Source: Amycolatopsis deserti (GTDB lineage: Bacteria > Actinomycetota > Actinomycetes > Mycobacteriales > Pseudonocardiaceae). Taken from it: a DNA stretch of 64,000 bases. Numbering within the stretch: position 1 is the stretch's first letter; every line of letters begins with the position of its first letter. This document shows positions 16,817 to 25,105 of this stretch, in pieces. Where the stretch lies: positions 248,001 to 312,000 of the forward strand of contig NZ_BNAU01000003.1 in assembly GCF_014653945.1 (NCBI RefSeq), given 5' to 3'. Both the position numbers and the translations under genes were made by a program. The notes under the pieces are model-generated. The model saw only the letters and a program-made list of their open reading frames with translations, was not told where the DNA came from and made no database searches.

Positions 16817-17473
16817 GTGCGGGTTCTGGTGGTGGAGGACGAGCCGATGCTCGCCGAGGCGATCGCGGAGTGGCTGCGGGAGGAGGCGCACGCGGTGGAC
16901 GTCGCGAACGACGGCGGCGGCGCGCTGGACCGGCTGGCGGTCAACGAGTACGACGTCGTGGTCCTGGACCGGGACCTGCCCGGCGTGCACGGCGACGACG
17001 TGTGCCGCGAACTGGTGTCCTCGTCCTCGCCGACGCGCGTGCTGATGCTGACCGCCGCCGCGGAGGTCACCGACCGCGTCGCCGGGCTGACCATCGGCGC
17101 CGACGACTACCTCACGAAACCGTTCGCGTTCCCGGAACTGGCCGCGCGCATCCAGTCGCTGGGCCGCCGCGCGCGCCCGGCCGCGCCGCCGGTGCTCAGC
17201 CGCGCCGGGATCACGCTCGACCCGGCGCGGCACGAGGTCTTCCGCGACGGCCGCTACATCCCGCTGTCCAAAAAGGAGTTCGCCGTGCTGGCCGAGCTGC
17301 TGCGGGCCGACGGCGCCACCGTGTCGGCCGAGTTCCTGCTGGAGAAGGCGTGGGACGAGAACGCCGACCCGTTCACCGGCGCGGTCCGGCTCACGATCCT
17401 CAAGCTGCGCCGCAAGCTCGGTGACCCGCCGGTGGTCGAGACGGTGACCGGCGTGGGGTACCGGATCCCGTGA
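16817..17473 (+). CDS. OmpR/PhoB-family response regulator
   Basis: A 218-residue two-component response regulator. The receiver domain has acidic residues E7-D8, phospho-acceptor D51 in VVLDRDLPG, Thr in LMLTAA and Lys in LTKPF. The C-terminal winged helix contains LSKKEFAVLAELLRADGATVSAEFLLEKAWDE and VRLTILKLRRKLG. Start GTG 16817 has no strong Shine-Dalgarno, and a leaderless mRNA is possible. It is coupled to the histidine kinase (GTGA overlap) and divergent from the ABC exporter operon, which it probably controls. Confidence 0.93.
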   Translation: MRVLVVEDEPMLAEAIAEWLREEAHAVDVANDGGGALDRLAVNEYDVVVLDRDLPGVHGDDVCRELVSSSSPTRVLMLTAAAEVTDRVAGLTIGADDYLTKPFAFPELAARIQSLGRRARPAAPPVLSRAGITLDPARHEVFRDGRYIPLSKKEFAVLAELLRADGATVSAEFLLEKAWDENADPFTGAVRLTILKLRRKLGDPPVVETVTGVGYRIP

Positions 17474-18693
17474 GGCGGCCCCGGCGGATCACCCTGCGGG
17501 CGCGGCTCACGCTCATCTACGGCGGGCTGTTCCTGGCCGGCGGCGTGGTGCTGCTCGGCGTCACCTACGCGTTGTTCAACTCCCAGGTCGGGCACGGCAC
17601 GATCAAGCTGCTCACCCGCACCGGCCCGGCGCCCGGGACGGACACGGTGATCACGACGAACGACCTGAACGACCTGCTCATCGGCTCCGAAGCCGAGCGC
17701 CTCGCGCGCGAGCAGGCCGCCTTGCTGAAGGAAGCGGCGGCGCATTCGCTGCTCGTGCAGGGCACGATCGCGCTGGTCGTGGTCGGTGCGCTCGCGATCG
17801 GCTTCGGCTGGCTGGTCGCCGGCCGGGTGCTGGCGCCGCTGCACGGCGTCACCGGCTCGGCCCGCCGGATCGCCGCCTCCGCCGATCCGCGCCAGCACCG
17901 GCGGATCACGCTGCGCGGCCCGGACGACGAGGTGAAGGACCTGGCGGAGGCGTTCAACACGATGGTCGAGAGGCTGGACCGGTCGTTCGACGGCCAGCGG
18001 CGGTTCGTGGCGAACGCCTCGCACGAGCTGCGCACGCCGCTGACGCTGAACCGTTCGCTGGTCGAGGTCGCCATGCACCGCCGGAGCGCGTCGCCGGACG
18101 TCAAGGAGCTGGGCGAGAAGCTGCTGCAGATCAACTCGCGGCACGAGCGGCTGATCAGCGGGCTGCTGGTGCTGGCGAAGTCGGAGAACGTCGCCGAACG
18201 GTTCCCGCTCGACCTCGCCAACGTGGTCACGCACGTCGTCGAGCAGACCGCCGGCCAGGCCGCGGCCGCCGGCGTGACGGTCACCGACACGCCGCGGGAA
18301 GCCCCCACCCTGGGCGACGCGTTGTTGCTGGAGCGGCTGGTGCACAACCTGGTGGAGAACGGCATCCGGTACAACGAGCCGGGCGGCTGGGTCCGGATCA
18401 GCACCCACACCCGCGGTGACGAGGTGGAGATCGAGGTGAGCAACACCGGGCCCGTGGTGGACGCGGCGGAGATCCCGGCGCTGTTCGAGCCCTTCCGCCG
18501 ACGCGCCGCCCCACGCCTCGACTCGGCGAAGGGCGCCGGCCTGGGGCTGTCGATCGTGCGCTCGGTGGCCGGCGCCCACGACGGAGAGGTGACGGCACAC
18601 CCTCGCGAGGGCGGCGGACTGGTGGTCACCGTGCGGCTTCCCGCTCGCGCCGGGGTGGCGGAGCCGCCGCGGCCGCTGCACGCCAGCCGCTAG
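17470..18693 (+). CDS. Sensor histidine kinase
   Basis: A 407-residue membrane kinase with two transmembrane segments (about residues 13-34 and 94-117) enclosing a short extracytoplasmic loop. A HAMP domain (AGRVLAPLHGVTGSARRI), a HisKA domain with H185 in ANASHELRTPL and an HATPase_c domain follow, with N box LVENGIRYNE and G boxes GAGLGLSIV and GGGLVVTV. The short sensor loop resembles kinases that sense through the membrane or a partner transporter. It is co-transcribed with the response regulator. Confidence 0.93.
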   Translation: MRRPRRITLRARLTLIYGGLFLAGGVVLLGVTYALFNSQVGHGTIKLLTRTGPAPGTDTVITTNDLNDLLIGSEAERLAREQAALLKEAAAHSLLVQGTIALVVVGALAIGFGWLVAGRVLAPLHGVTGSARRIAASADPRQHRRITLRGPDDEVKDLAEAFNTMVERLDRSFDGQRRFVANASHELRTPLTLNRSLVEVAMHRRSASPDVKELGEKLLQINSRHERLISGLLVLAKSENVAERFPLDLANVVTHVVEQTAGQAAAAGVTVTDTPREAPTLGDALLLERLVHNLVENGIRYNEPGGWVRISTHTRGDEVEIEVSNTGPVVDAAEIPALFEPFRRRAAPRLDSAKGAGLGLSIVRSVAGAHDGEVTAHPREGGGLVVTVRLPARAGVAEPPRPLHASR

Positions 18694-18980
18694 CAGCGGT
18701 CCTCGCCCGCCGCCGCACCCTCGTCCCGCACCACCCTCCCACCGCGCCAAAGTCGATCCGACCTGCCGCCGCGCCCACCCCTCCGCGACGGCGGTGCCAA
18801 CACCGTCCCCATCTCTAGCACCGCAGCCCCTGCCCCTCCCGCAGCACCGGCGCCAGCCTTCCGCCCAGCACCGCGCCAAAGGCGCTCCCGCCTACCCCCG
18901 CCCCTCCCCGCGACAGCCCCACCTCCCTCGCCAACACCAGCCCCTCCGGGGCCGATCCGCACACCACCGCGCCCCCATCC
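18694..18980. repeat. Intergenic spacer with a degenerate copy of the MFS gene 3' end
   Basis: The stretch starting CTAGCACCGCAGCCCCTGCC at 18817 and running about 43 bp closely matches 18980-19021. The latter spans the stop codon and last 14 codons of the MFS gene (minus strand). A less clear copy of flanking sequence (ACCGCGCCAAAG) appears near 18743 and 18873. No gene is supported in this gap. Confidence 0.65.
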
Positions 18981-20117
18981 CTACCGCCGCAGCCCCCGCC
19001 CCTCCCGCAGCACCGGCGCCACCACCCCCACCACCCCGGTCACCACCACGGCCGACACCAGCCCCCACCGCAGCCCGGCCCACCCCGCGACCACCCCGAT
19101 CACCACCGGCTCGATCAGGAACCCCGCGTACCCGCACGCCGCCACCGCCGCGACCGCCCGCCCCGGCGCGTCCGGCCACCTCCGCCCCGCCACGCTCCAC
19201 GCGACCGGCACGATCCCCGCCACCCCGGCCCCGACCAGCGCGAACCCGAGCACCCCCACCACCGGCCCCAGCGCCGCGAGCACGACCGCGAACCCGCCCA
19301 CCGCCACTCCCGAAGCCAGCCGCAGGAACGAAATCGCCCCCGCCCGCGCCACGATCCGGTCCGCGCCCAGCCGCACGACGATCATCGTCACCGAGAACGC
19401 GAAGTACCCCAGCGAAGCGACCGCCGGCCCGGCCGCCGTCACCTCGCTCAGGTACACCGCGCCCCAGCTGTTGACCGCACCCTCGGCGACGAACCCGCAG
19501 AACGCGATCACCCCGAGCGGCACCAGTGCCCGCCCCGGCCACGCGAACGCCGGCCCGCCCTGGCCGCGGTCGGGTCCACGCAGGAACCCGGTCCGGACCG
19601 CCCACAAGCCCACCGCCAGCAACACCCCGCCCGCCACCGGGAAGTGCACCGTCACCGGCACGTGCCAGGTCTCCATCAGCGCGTCGGCACCGGATCCGGC
19701 CAGCCCGCCGATGTTCCAGAACGCGTGGAAACCGGCGAAGACCGGCCGCCCGTAGCCGTCCTCGACGCGCGTGGCGTGGGCGTTCATCGCCACGTCGAGC
19801 GTGCTGTTGCCGACCCCCAGCACCACCAGCGCCGCGACGAACGCCGGCACGCTCGGCGCGACCGCGACCAACGGCAACCCGCCGCACAGCACGGCCGCTC
19901 CCACGATCGCCGCCGCCCGGCTGCCGATCCGCGTGATCACCGCGCCGGCCAGCAGCAACGCGACCACCGACCCAGCCGCGAGACCGAACAACCCGGCCGC
20001 GAGCTGCCCCGTCGTGAGCGCCAGCCGGTCCTGCACCGCCGGCACCCGCGCGAGCCACGTCCCGAACGCCGCCCCGCACACCGCGAACACCACCGACACC
20101 GCACGCCGGGCGCGCAC
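18981..20117 (-). CDS. Major facilitator superfamily transporter
   Basis: A 378-residue protein with 11-12 hydrophobic segments and an MFS organisation. It begins RARRAVSVVFAVCGAAFGTWLARVPAVQDRL, similar to YbjJ/FucP-like actinobacterial MFS proteins, and has a short positively charged loop at RTGFLRGPDRGQG between the two halves. Start GTG 20117 was chosen; no Shine-Dalgarno stands out. The substrate is unknown. The 3' end is duplicated in the downstream spacer. Confidence 0.85.
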   Translation of the reverse strand: MRARRAVSVVFAVCGAAFGTWLARVPAVQDRLALTTGQLAAGLFGLAAGSVVALLLAGAVITRIGSRAAAIVGAAVLCGGLPLVAVAPSVPAFVAALVVLGVGNSTLDVAMNAHATRVEDGYGRPVFAGFHAFWNIGGLAGSGADALMETWHVPVTVHFPVAGGVLLAVGLWAVRTGFLRGPDRGQGGPAFAWPGRALVPLGVIAFCGFVAEGAVNSWGAVYLSEVTAAGPAVASLGYFAFSVTMIVVRLGADRIVARAGAISFLRLASGVAVGGFAVVLAALGPVVGVLGFALVGAGVAGIVPVAWSVAGRRWPDAPGRAVAAVAACGYAGFLIEPVVIGVVAGWAGLRWGLVSAVVVTGVVGVVAPVLREGRGLRR

Positions 20118-20235
20118 GAGTTCCGCATCCGTGATCAGAACGCTCGTACTCCAACCGGACTTGTCGTGTGGACAACGAAAGATCAGGCGGTGGCCGTCGT
20201 CGGCCCGCAGCGGGTGTTCACCTGACCGGAGAGAT

Positions 20236-20487
20236 CTATGGTGCAGCTGGAATTCTGGCCTCCAATACCGAGGCGTTGCGCTTCGCCAGCTTTCTGATGC
20301 TCCGGCTGGGATCCCGCTCGGCCATGGCCCTGAGCAGTTCGGCGAAGCGCGGCCAGCCCGCGTGCATGATCGCCTCGATCCCGGCAGCTCGTACCTCCTC
20401 CGAAGGATGCTCGGCGGCGTTCGCGGCGAACCGCTCGACGCAGTCGTACTCCTTCAGGACCAGCCGACGAGACCGGTGCCACCGCAT
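20236..20487 (-). CDS. Small HEAT-repeat-like hypothetical protein
   Basis: An 83-residue basic, helical protein (HPSEEVRAAGIEAIMHAGWPRFAELLRAMAERDPSRSIRK...) whose central part looks like one or two HEAT-type helical hairpins. I do not recognise a named family. ATG 20487 is favoured over GTG 20505 because GAGGAG lies about 8 bp upstream of ATG. It stands alone between the MFS gene and the envelope operon. Confidence 0.6.
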   Translation of the reverse strand: MRWHRSRRLVLKEYDCVERFAANAAEHPSEEVRAAGIEAIMHAGWPRFAELLRAMAERDPSRSIRKLAKRNASVLEARIPAAP

Positions 20488-20683
20488 GCCTCGCTCCTCG
20501 CTCACAGCCTGGCGCGCAAAGGCTTCATGTTCGCAGATCCCCGGTGGTCTGCCACCATCGCCTCGCCAGCAGTCCCCAGCGGGAGATTCTTTTTCCCCTT
20601 TCCGCCGAGAAGGGGAATCCTTTTCCTCGTTTACCGGGAATTGGCCCGGGTAGCCGCGCGAAACCGGATTTGAAGGAGGACGG

Positions 20684-21271
20684 ATGAGCCAGCAAACCAG
20701 CAGTTCGGCGCCGCAGGCCGTGCGTGATCAAGCCACGGAATCGGCCGGCCAAGTGGCCGGAACGGCAGCGGATCAGGCACGGGAGGTCGCGTCGGAGGCG
20801 CAGCGGCAGGCGCGGAATCTGACCGAACAGGGCACTGATCAATTGCGTGAGCAGGCGCGGAAAAGCCAGCAGATGGCGGCCGGAAATCTGCTCTCGATCG
20901 CGGATCAGCTGGGCCGGATGTCGGACAGTTCGGAGTCCGGGGTCGCGCAGGACGTCGTCCGCGAGGTCGCCCAGCGGGCGAAGAAGGTGGCGTCGTGGCT
21001 CGATTCCCGCGAGCCGGGCGATCTGGTCGGCGAGGTGCGTGACTTCGCGCGGCGCAAGCCCGGCCTGTTCCTCGCCGGCGCGACAGTCGCGGGCCTGCTC
21101 GCGGGCCGGCTGACCAGAGGCGTCGCGGCATCCATGAGCCAGCAGGGCGGCAGCGCGCCCCAGCCGCGCTCGCCGGCGGACACACCGGCGACCGGCTACC
21201 CGGCGGAAGGCACGTACGCCGGTCCGGCATCGGGTGAGTACAGCGGACAGCACCGGGCGGACCCCTCATGA
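20684..21271 (+). CDS. Ala/Gln-rich helical protein of an envelope/stress operon
   Basis: A 195-residue protein with long amphipathic helices (ATESAGQVAGTAADQAREV, AQRQARNLTEQGTDQLREQ) resembling LEA/apolipoprotein-like or YtxH-type stress proteins. A hydrophobic stretch KPGLFLAGATVAGLLAGRL (about residues 124-142) could anchor it in the membrane, and the C-terminus is disordered and Gly/Pro-rich. ATG 20684 is preceded by GGAGGACGG. It is coupled to the holin-like gene by a 4-bp overlap. The function is unknown. Confidence 0.75.
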   Translation: MSQQTSSSAPQAVRDQATESAGQVAGTAADQAREVASEAQRQARNLTEQGTDQLREQARKSQQMAAGNLLSIADQLGRMSDSSESGVAQDVVREVAQRAKKVASWLDSREPGDLVGEVRDFARRKPGLFLAGATVAGLLAGRLTRGVAASMSQQGGSAPQPRSPADTPATGYPAEGTYAGPASGEYSGQHRADPS

Positions 21272-21681
21272 CCTACTCACAACCACCCGGACAACGGCCG
21301 GACGTCGCCGACGCGTCGGTGGGACAGCTGATGAGCAACATCTCGCAGGACCTGTCGACGCTGATGCGGCAGGAACTGGAGTTGGCGAAGACGGAGATGA
21401 AGGCCGAGGCCAAGCAGGCGGGCAAGGGCGCCGGCATGCTCGGCGGCGCCGGTTTCGGCGGCTACATGGTGATGTTGTTCCTGTCGATCGCGTTGTGGTG
21501 GGCGCTGTCGAACGTGATGGACCAGGGCTGGGCGGCGCTGATCGTGGCCGGGGTGTGGGCCGTGATCGCGGCCGTGTTGTACGTCCTGGGGCGCGGCCGG
21601 ATGCGCCGGGTGGAACCGGTGCCCGAGCGGACCGTGGACAGCCTGAAGCAGATGCCCGACCAGTTGAGGAGGACGACGTGA
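21268..21681 (+). CDS. Actinobacterial holin-X / phage holin superfamily III-like membrane protein
   Basis: A 137-residue protein with an amphipathic N-terminal part (SVGQLMSNISQDLSTLMRQELELAKTEMKAEAKQAG) followed by two membrane helices (FGGYMVMLFLSIALWWAL and WAALIVAGVWAVIAAVLYVLG). This is the architecture of PF07332-type proteins. Despite the family name they are chromosomal membrane proteins in actinobacteria and no phage genes are nearby. The gene overlaps both neighbours (ATGA at 21268, GTGA at 21678). Confidence 0.85.
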   Translation: MTYSQPPGQRPDVADASVGQLMSNISQDLSTLMRQELELAKTEMKAEAKQAGKGAGMLGGAGFGGYMVMLFLSIALWWALSNVMDQGWAALIVAGVWAVIAAVLYVLGRGRMRRVEPVPERTVDSLKQMPDQLRRTT

Positions 21682-22265
21682 GCACGGACCCGGACCGCCT
21701 TCGCCAGGAGATCGAAGGCACGCAACGGAATCTGGGCAGCGACGTGGACGCGCTCGCCGAAAAGGTCACGCCCAGCCGCATCGTGCACCGGCGGGTGCAC
21801 CGCGCGCGCGGCTTGGCGCAGAACATGAAGGAGCGGGTCATGGGAAGCGCTTCCAGCGGCGTGCAGACCGCGACGGACCGCATGCACGAGGCGGCGGACA
21901 GCGCTTCCTCGACGGCTTCGTCGGTGGCCGGGCAGGTCCAGGACGCGCCGCGGATGGTGCGCCGTCAGACGGAGGGCAACCCGCTGGCGGCGGGCCTGAT
22001 CGCGTTCGGCGCCGGGTGGCTTGTGTCGTCGCTGATCCCGGCGAGCCGCCCGGAGCGGGAGCTGGCCGGGCAGGTCAAGGAGTCGGCGCAGGGCATGGCC
22101 GGCCAAGTGGGCTCGGTGGCGCGCGACATGACGGAAAACCTGCGCGAACCAGCGCAGGAAGCGGCCGAGGCGATGAAGTCCACGACGAGCGACGCCGCGG
22201 CGACAGTGGCGGAGGAAACGAAGTCGGCGGCGCGGGAGACCAAGGAATCGGCACAGAACCGGTAA
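21678..22265 (+). CDS. DUF3618-domain protein
   Basis: A 195-residue protein beginning STDPDRLRQEIEGTQRNLGSDVDALAEKVTPSRIVHRR, the hallmark of DUF3618. One short hydrophobic segment follows (AAGLIAFGAGWLVSSLIP, about residues 102-119), then Ala/Glu-rich helices. DUF3618 genes normally follow holin-X-type genes, as here. The role is unknown; membrane-associated stress proteins are suspected. Start GTG 21678 overlaps the preceding stop. Confidence 0.85.
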   Translation: MSTDPDRLRQEIEGTQRNLGSDVDALAEKVTPSRIVHRRVHRARGLAQNMKERVMGSASSGVQTATDRMHEAADSASSTASSVAGQVQDAPRMVRRQTEGNPLAAGLIAFGAGWLVSSLIPASRPERELAGQVKESAQGMAGQVGSVARDMTENLREPAQEAAEAMKSTTSDAAATVAEETKSAARETKESAQNR

Positions 22266-22273
22266 CCGTCGGC

Positions 22274-22306
22274 GCGGTGCCTGGTGGTTGGGCCATCAGG
22301 CACCGC
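22274..22306 (+). terminator. Hairpin terminator after the DUF3618 operon
   Basis: Arms GCGGTGCCTG (22274-22283) and 22297-22306 are perfectly complementary over 10 bp. Four further inner pairs (one G-U) extend the stem, leaving a short loop. It starts 8 bp after the operon's last stop codon. Confidence 0.75.
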
Positions 22307-22417
22307 TCCGACGTGTCGGATCCACCTGTTGTCGCACCGCGGCATGGCCCCCCGAGCCCTAGCCGGCGACCGGCACTTCCACCACGCCGGCAAACCCCGT
22401 AACGCCGACAGCCACCT

Positions 22418-22930
22418 CTACCGCCGCTCCAACTCGGTCAGGAACCGGTCCACCGTGCCGCGCCGCTGGGCCTCGTCGGCCAGTGGTTCGCCCACGATCC
22501 GCTCGGCCAGCTCCACCGCGAGCCGCCGCAGTTCGGGGCGCATCTCGGCGATGATGCGGCCCCGCTGCTCGGTCAGGTCGGCCTCACCCTCGGCGATCAG
22601 GCGCCGGGCCTCGTCCTGTGCCTCCGCCCGCAGTTCGGCGCGCACCCGCTCGCCCTCCGCGCGGGCTTCCTCCCGGATCCGCGCCGCCTCGGCACGCGCC
22701 TCCGCGAGCTGGGCCCGGTAGCGGCCAAGCGCCTCCGCGGCCGCCGCCTGCGCCTGCTCCGCCTTCTCGATCCCGCCCTCGATCTTCTCCGCCCGCTTCT
22801 CGAACAAGGCCTCGAACCGCGGCACGGCGACCTTCGCGAGCAGGACCAGCAGCACGAGAAATGCGACAAGCCCGAGCGCGAGCTCGGAAAGATCAGGCTG
22901 AACCGGATTCCCCACAGCGAGCACGACCAT
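22418..22930 (-). CDS. Orphan F0 ATP synthase b-subunit-like protein
   Basis: A 170-residue protein with one N-terminal membrane helix (ALGLVAFLVLLVLLAKVAVP, about residues 18-37), followed by a long charged coiled-coil rich in Ala, Glu and Arg (about residues 45-140). This matches the F0 b subunit fold (AtpF). No other ATP synthase gene is near, so it is an isolated paralogue. It could serve as an alternative stator subunit or an unrelated membrane tether. Confidence 0.75.
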   Translation of the reverse strand: MVVLAVGNPVQPDLSELALGLVAFLVLLVLLAKVAVPRFEALFEKRAEKIEGGIEKAEQAQAAAAEALGRYRAQLAEARAEAARIREEARAEGERVRAELRAEAQDEARRLIAEGEADLTEQRGRIIAEMRPELRRLAVELAERIVGEPLADEAQRRGTVDRFLTELERR

Positions 22931-22979
22931 GGCCCGAACCTAGCGGAAACCGGCGATGGCCGTCGCAGGATTTCCGCCC

Positions 22980-23489
22980 CTACGAGCCTCGCGAGAGCCG
23001 GTGCGGACGCCAGTGCGGGCCCGGGGCGCTGAAGTCCAACTCGTTCTCGTCCAAGGCATTCGCAACCGTGACGGAACCACCCGAGGCGAAGACGAGATGC
23101 ACAGCGACCGCACCTGTGCCCAGGTCACGCTGCGCGCCCTGCCATTCCAGCAGGGCCACCGACGACAGGACCTGTCCGTGCAACGCGGTCAACCGGTGGC
23201 ACACATCATTGCACCAGCTGATGTGGAACATCGAATCGGTCAGCAGACGTGTCACCTGGATCGAGTTCCAGGTGATCGACAGTTCATCGAATTTCCGATG
23301 GCTGATCTCGACCTGCTCCCCACCGAAGTCGAACACGACCGGCGCGTCGTTCCACCAGCAGTCGGAGTCCCGCTCCCAAGCGAGCCACCCCGCCGTCAGC
23401 CGCCGCCCGACCAGCGCGGCGAGCCGAGGACCATGCTCCCGGCGAACCGCAGCGAAGCCGGACAACCACCGCGGTTCGAAGCCCTCCAT
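22980..23489 (-). CDS. Hypothetical protein, Trp-rich, alpha/beta
   Basis: A 169-residue protein without a recognised family. It contains several Trp and paired acidic residues (AWERDSDCWWNDAPVVFDFGGEQVEIS) and a C-terminal FASGGSVTVANALDENELDFS segment. No signal peptide or membrane helix is visible. ATG 23489 (MEGFEPRWLSGF) is the likely start; the frame is open to 23618, but the upstream part overlaps the island boundary repeat. An overlapping plus-strand frame is less protein-like. Confidence 0.55.
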   Translation of the reverse strand: MEGFEPRWLSGFAAVRREHGPRLAALVGRRLTAGWLAWERDSDCWWNDAPVVFDFGGEQVEISHRKFDELSITWNSIQVTRLLTDSMFHISWCNDVCHRLTALHGQVLSSVALLEWQGAQRDLGTGAVAVHLVFASGGSVTVANALDENELDFSAPGPHWRPHRLSRGS

Positions 23490-23602
23490 ACCCGGCACCC
23501 CCCAGATGGTGACGGCCCAACGGATCGATCTCGTCCCGGACACACCCTGCCGTCGAGGGTCCGGAAGCTGTCCGGCCCGGCAAGGGGCCGCTGAGTCGTT
23601 GT

Positions 23603-23731
23603 CAGCACTGCTCACCACCGCACATACGGGGAAAGCCCCGCCGACCTGTTCGCGCAGGTCAACGGGGCTTTCCCGGAGGTGTGGCGGGTAGAGGATTCGA
23701 ACCTCTGAAGGCAGTGCCGTCTGATTTACAG
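23603..23731. repeat. Left boundary repeat of the tRNA-Tyr island (att-like, with tRNA 3' half)
   Basis: This 129-bp segment matches 27290-27418 with a single mismatch. Bases 23682-23731 are the 3' part of tRNA-Tyr up to the anticodon region. After 23731 the match stops and the tRNA is incomplete, so this copy is a displaced fragment. The adjoining hairpin downstream of the tRNA is also duplicated. Confidence 0.9.
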
Positions 23732-23854
23732 AGTGCCGGACAGACCGGCTCTGACCGGCAGGTCTTCATGAATCTTTGAACCCATTGCCGCGTCATTGCC
23801 AGACGCCAGCAACAAACCACGACGTGACATCGCGGTTACCGGCGACAGCCACCG

Positions 23855-25105
23855 CTACTCAGCCAACTGAGCCAACGGCAGTTCGTTGAGGCGAACCGTC
23901 AACCGCCGATAGTTCTCATGTGTCAGATACTCGGAGAGACCACTCCAGTTCGAACGGACCCGTTCAACGGCAGAGCGCGCCTGCTCACGAGCTTCAGCGA
24001 CCCCGAAACCCGTTCGCCGCCCCAACTGATCAAAGCTGCGAACGCTCACAGATGTGAAACTCCTACTCTTGTTTAGCTTTAGACCCATGTCATCATTCGC
24101 AACGTACAATACAGTCGGCAGAACGTCGTAAAGTGGGCTCAGTGATGGGTTTTTTCCATCTAGGTACTGAAACGCCCAGTTCTTGAGATGCGCATCACCG
24201 TTGCCAACAAGAACATTGAGCACGAGTCGATCTATCACGGCAGCCACCGCATCAACGCCAGCCAACCCAGCAACATACTGCGCCACAGTTTCGAAGTTCG
24301 ACGTGTACTTAGCACCGTCGCGAGCGGTTGGGATATCCAGAACCTGCGCCAGCTCCTCCATGTGAACCCTGAGGCCGCCCTCACTTCGATCAAAGCGTTT
24401 CACTGCCAGGACCGGGCGATCACCAACCCATTCCACCCATTTCTCAAGGTTCTCAATTTGCTGCAATCGGACGAGTTCAGCTTCAGAAGTATTGATTCCG
24501 GCGGCGCGCGCCAACTCTAGGGCGCCGAGCTCAGCCTCCGGAACACCATCGAACCCGGGGCGACCGTCAGGAAGTTTCGCAATAACGTTGCCCGCCACTC
24601 CTTTCGCCGGTATGGTTAAACCACGCCCGTCAGCAAACACAGAATACTTCAACTGAGCACCGGCAAGGCTGAACTTCAAAAGCGGGTTTTCGTCGTCGAC
24701 ACTATCTTCCGGAATCAATGACGGCACTTCGTAACTCAAACCGTCCGCTACCGCTGCAATCGCCCTGATAGCCCCCTGCAGATCGGTTGGACCGAGCCTA
24801 CGGAGTAACTCGAATTCTCTCACACTATTTACGTGTGCAGCTTCCGAAACGGCACTTCGCAATCGCCCCTCTGGAAGAAGATGCGAAAACCACCGAGGAA
24901 GGGCCACATGTGCGTTCGGACGCCAATCTCGCCCATGCTCCTCAAATACCTGGCCGAGCACTGGACGACTCTCTTGCTCCCAATAGCCCGGAACAAACTC
25001 AAACCAGTTGTTAGAGAAATTGTTCTTGAGGAGTCCTACATCAACCCATTCACCGCCAGGACGCTGCAGTTGAATCAGCAACGCCTGACCATCCTTGATA
25101 GTCAC
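23855..25105 (-). CDS. HipA-like serine/threonine kinase (toxin-type), island cargo
   Basis: A 416-residue HipA-fold protein. The N-terminal HipA-couple region contains WFSHLLPEGRLR (about residues 72-83). The kinase core has the glycine/serine loop FSLAGAQLKYS (145-155), a Lys in IAKLP (K177), VKRFDR (235-240), MEELAQ, the catalytic loop GNGDAHLKN (D304) and the metal site LSPLYDVL (D327). All residues needed for kinase activity appear intact. E. coli HipA phosphorylates GltX; other homologues have other targets. No HipB gene is adjacent on the same strand. Start GTG 25105 overlaps the DUF262 stop by 4 bp, so the two proteins are made from one message. Confidence 0.88.
   Translation of the reverse strand: MTIKDGQALLIQLQRPGGEWVDVGLLKNNFSNNWFEFVPGYWEQESRPVLGQVFEEHGRDWRPNAHVALPRWFSHLLPEGRLRSAVSEAAHVNSVREFELLRRLGPTDLQGAIRAIAAVADGLSYEVPSLIPEDSVDDENPLLKFSLAGAQLKYSVFADGRGLTIPAKGVAGNVIAKLPDGRPGFDGVPEAELGALELARAAGINTSEAELVRLQQIENLEKWVEWVGDRPVLAVKRFDRSEGGLRVHMEELAQVLDIPTARDGAKYTSNFETVAQYVAGLAGVDAVAAVIDRLVLNVLVGNGDAHLKNWAFQYLDGKNPSLSPLYDVLPTVLYVANDDMGLKLNKSRSFTSVSVRSFDQLGRRTGFGVAEAREQARSAVERVRSNWSGLSEYLTHENYRRLTVRLNELPLAQLAE

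Noticed and set aside
20488..20505. N-terminal extension of the HEAT-like gene to GTG 20505
   Set aside because: The GAGGAG Shine-Dalgarno lies inside this stretch and suits ATG 20487.
21268..21681. Prophage holin
   Set aside because: It belongs to the chromosomal actinobacterial holin-X group. No endolysin or phage structural genes are near and composition equals the host.
22956..23594. Plus-strand 212-codon frame
   Set aside because: It overlaps the more protein-like minus-strand gene, has irregular composition and runs toward the island boundary repeat.
23682..23731. A second tRNA gene
   Set aside because: Only the 3' portion up to the anticodon region is present; the 5' half is missing, so it is a displaced att fragment.
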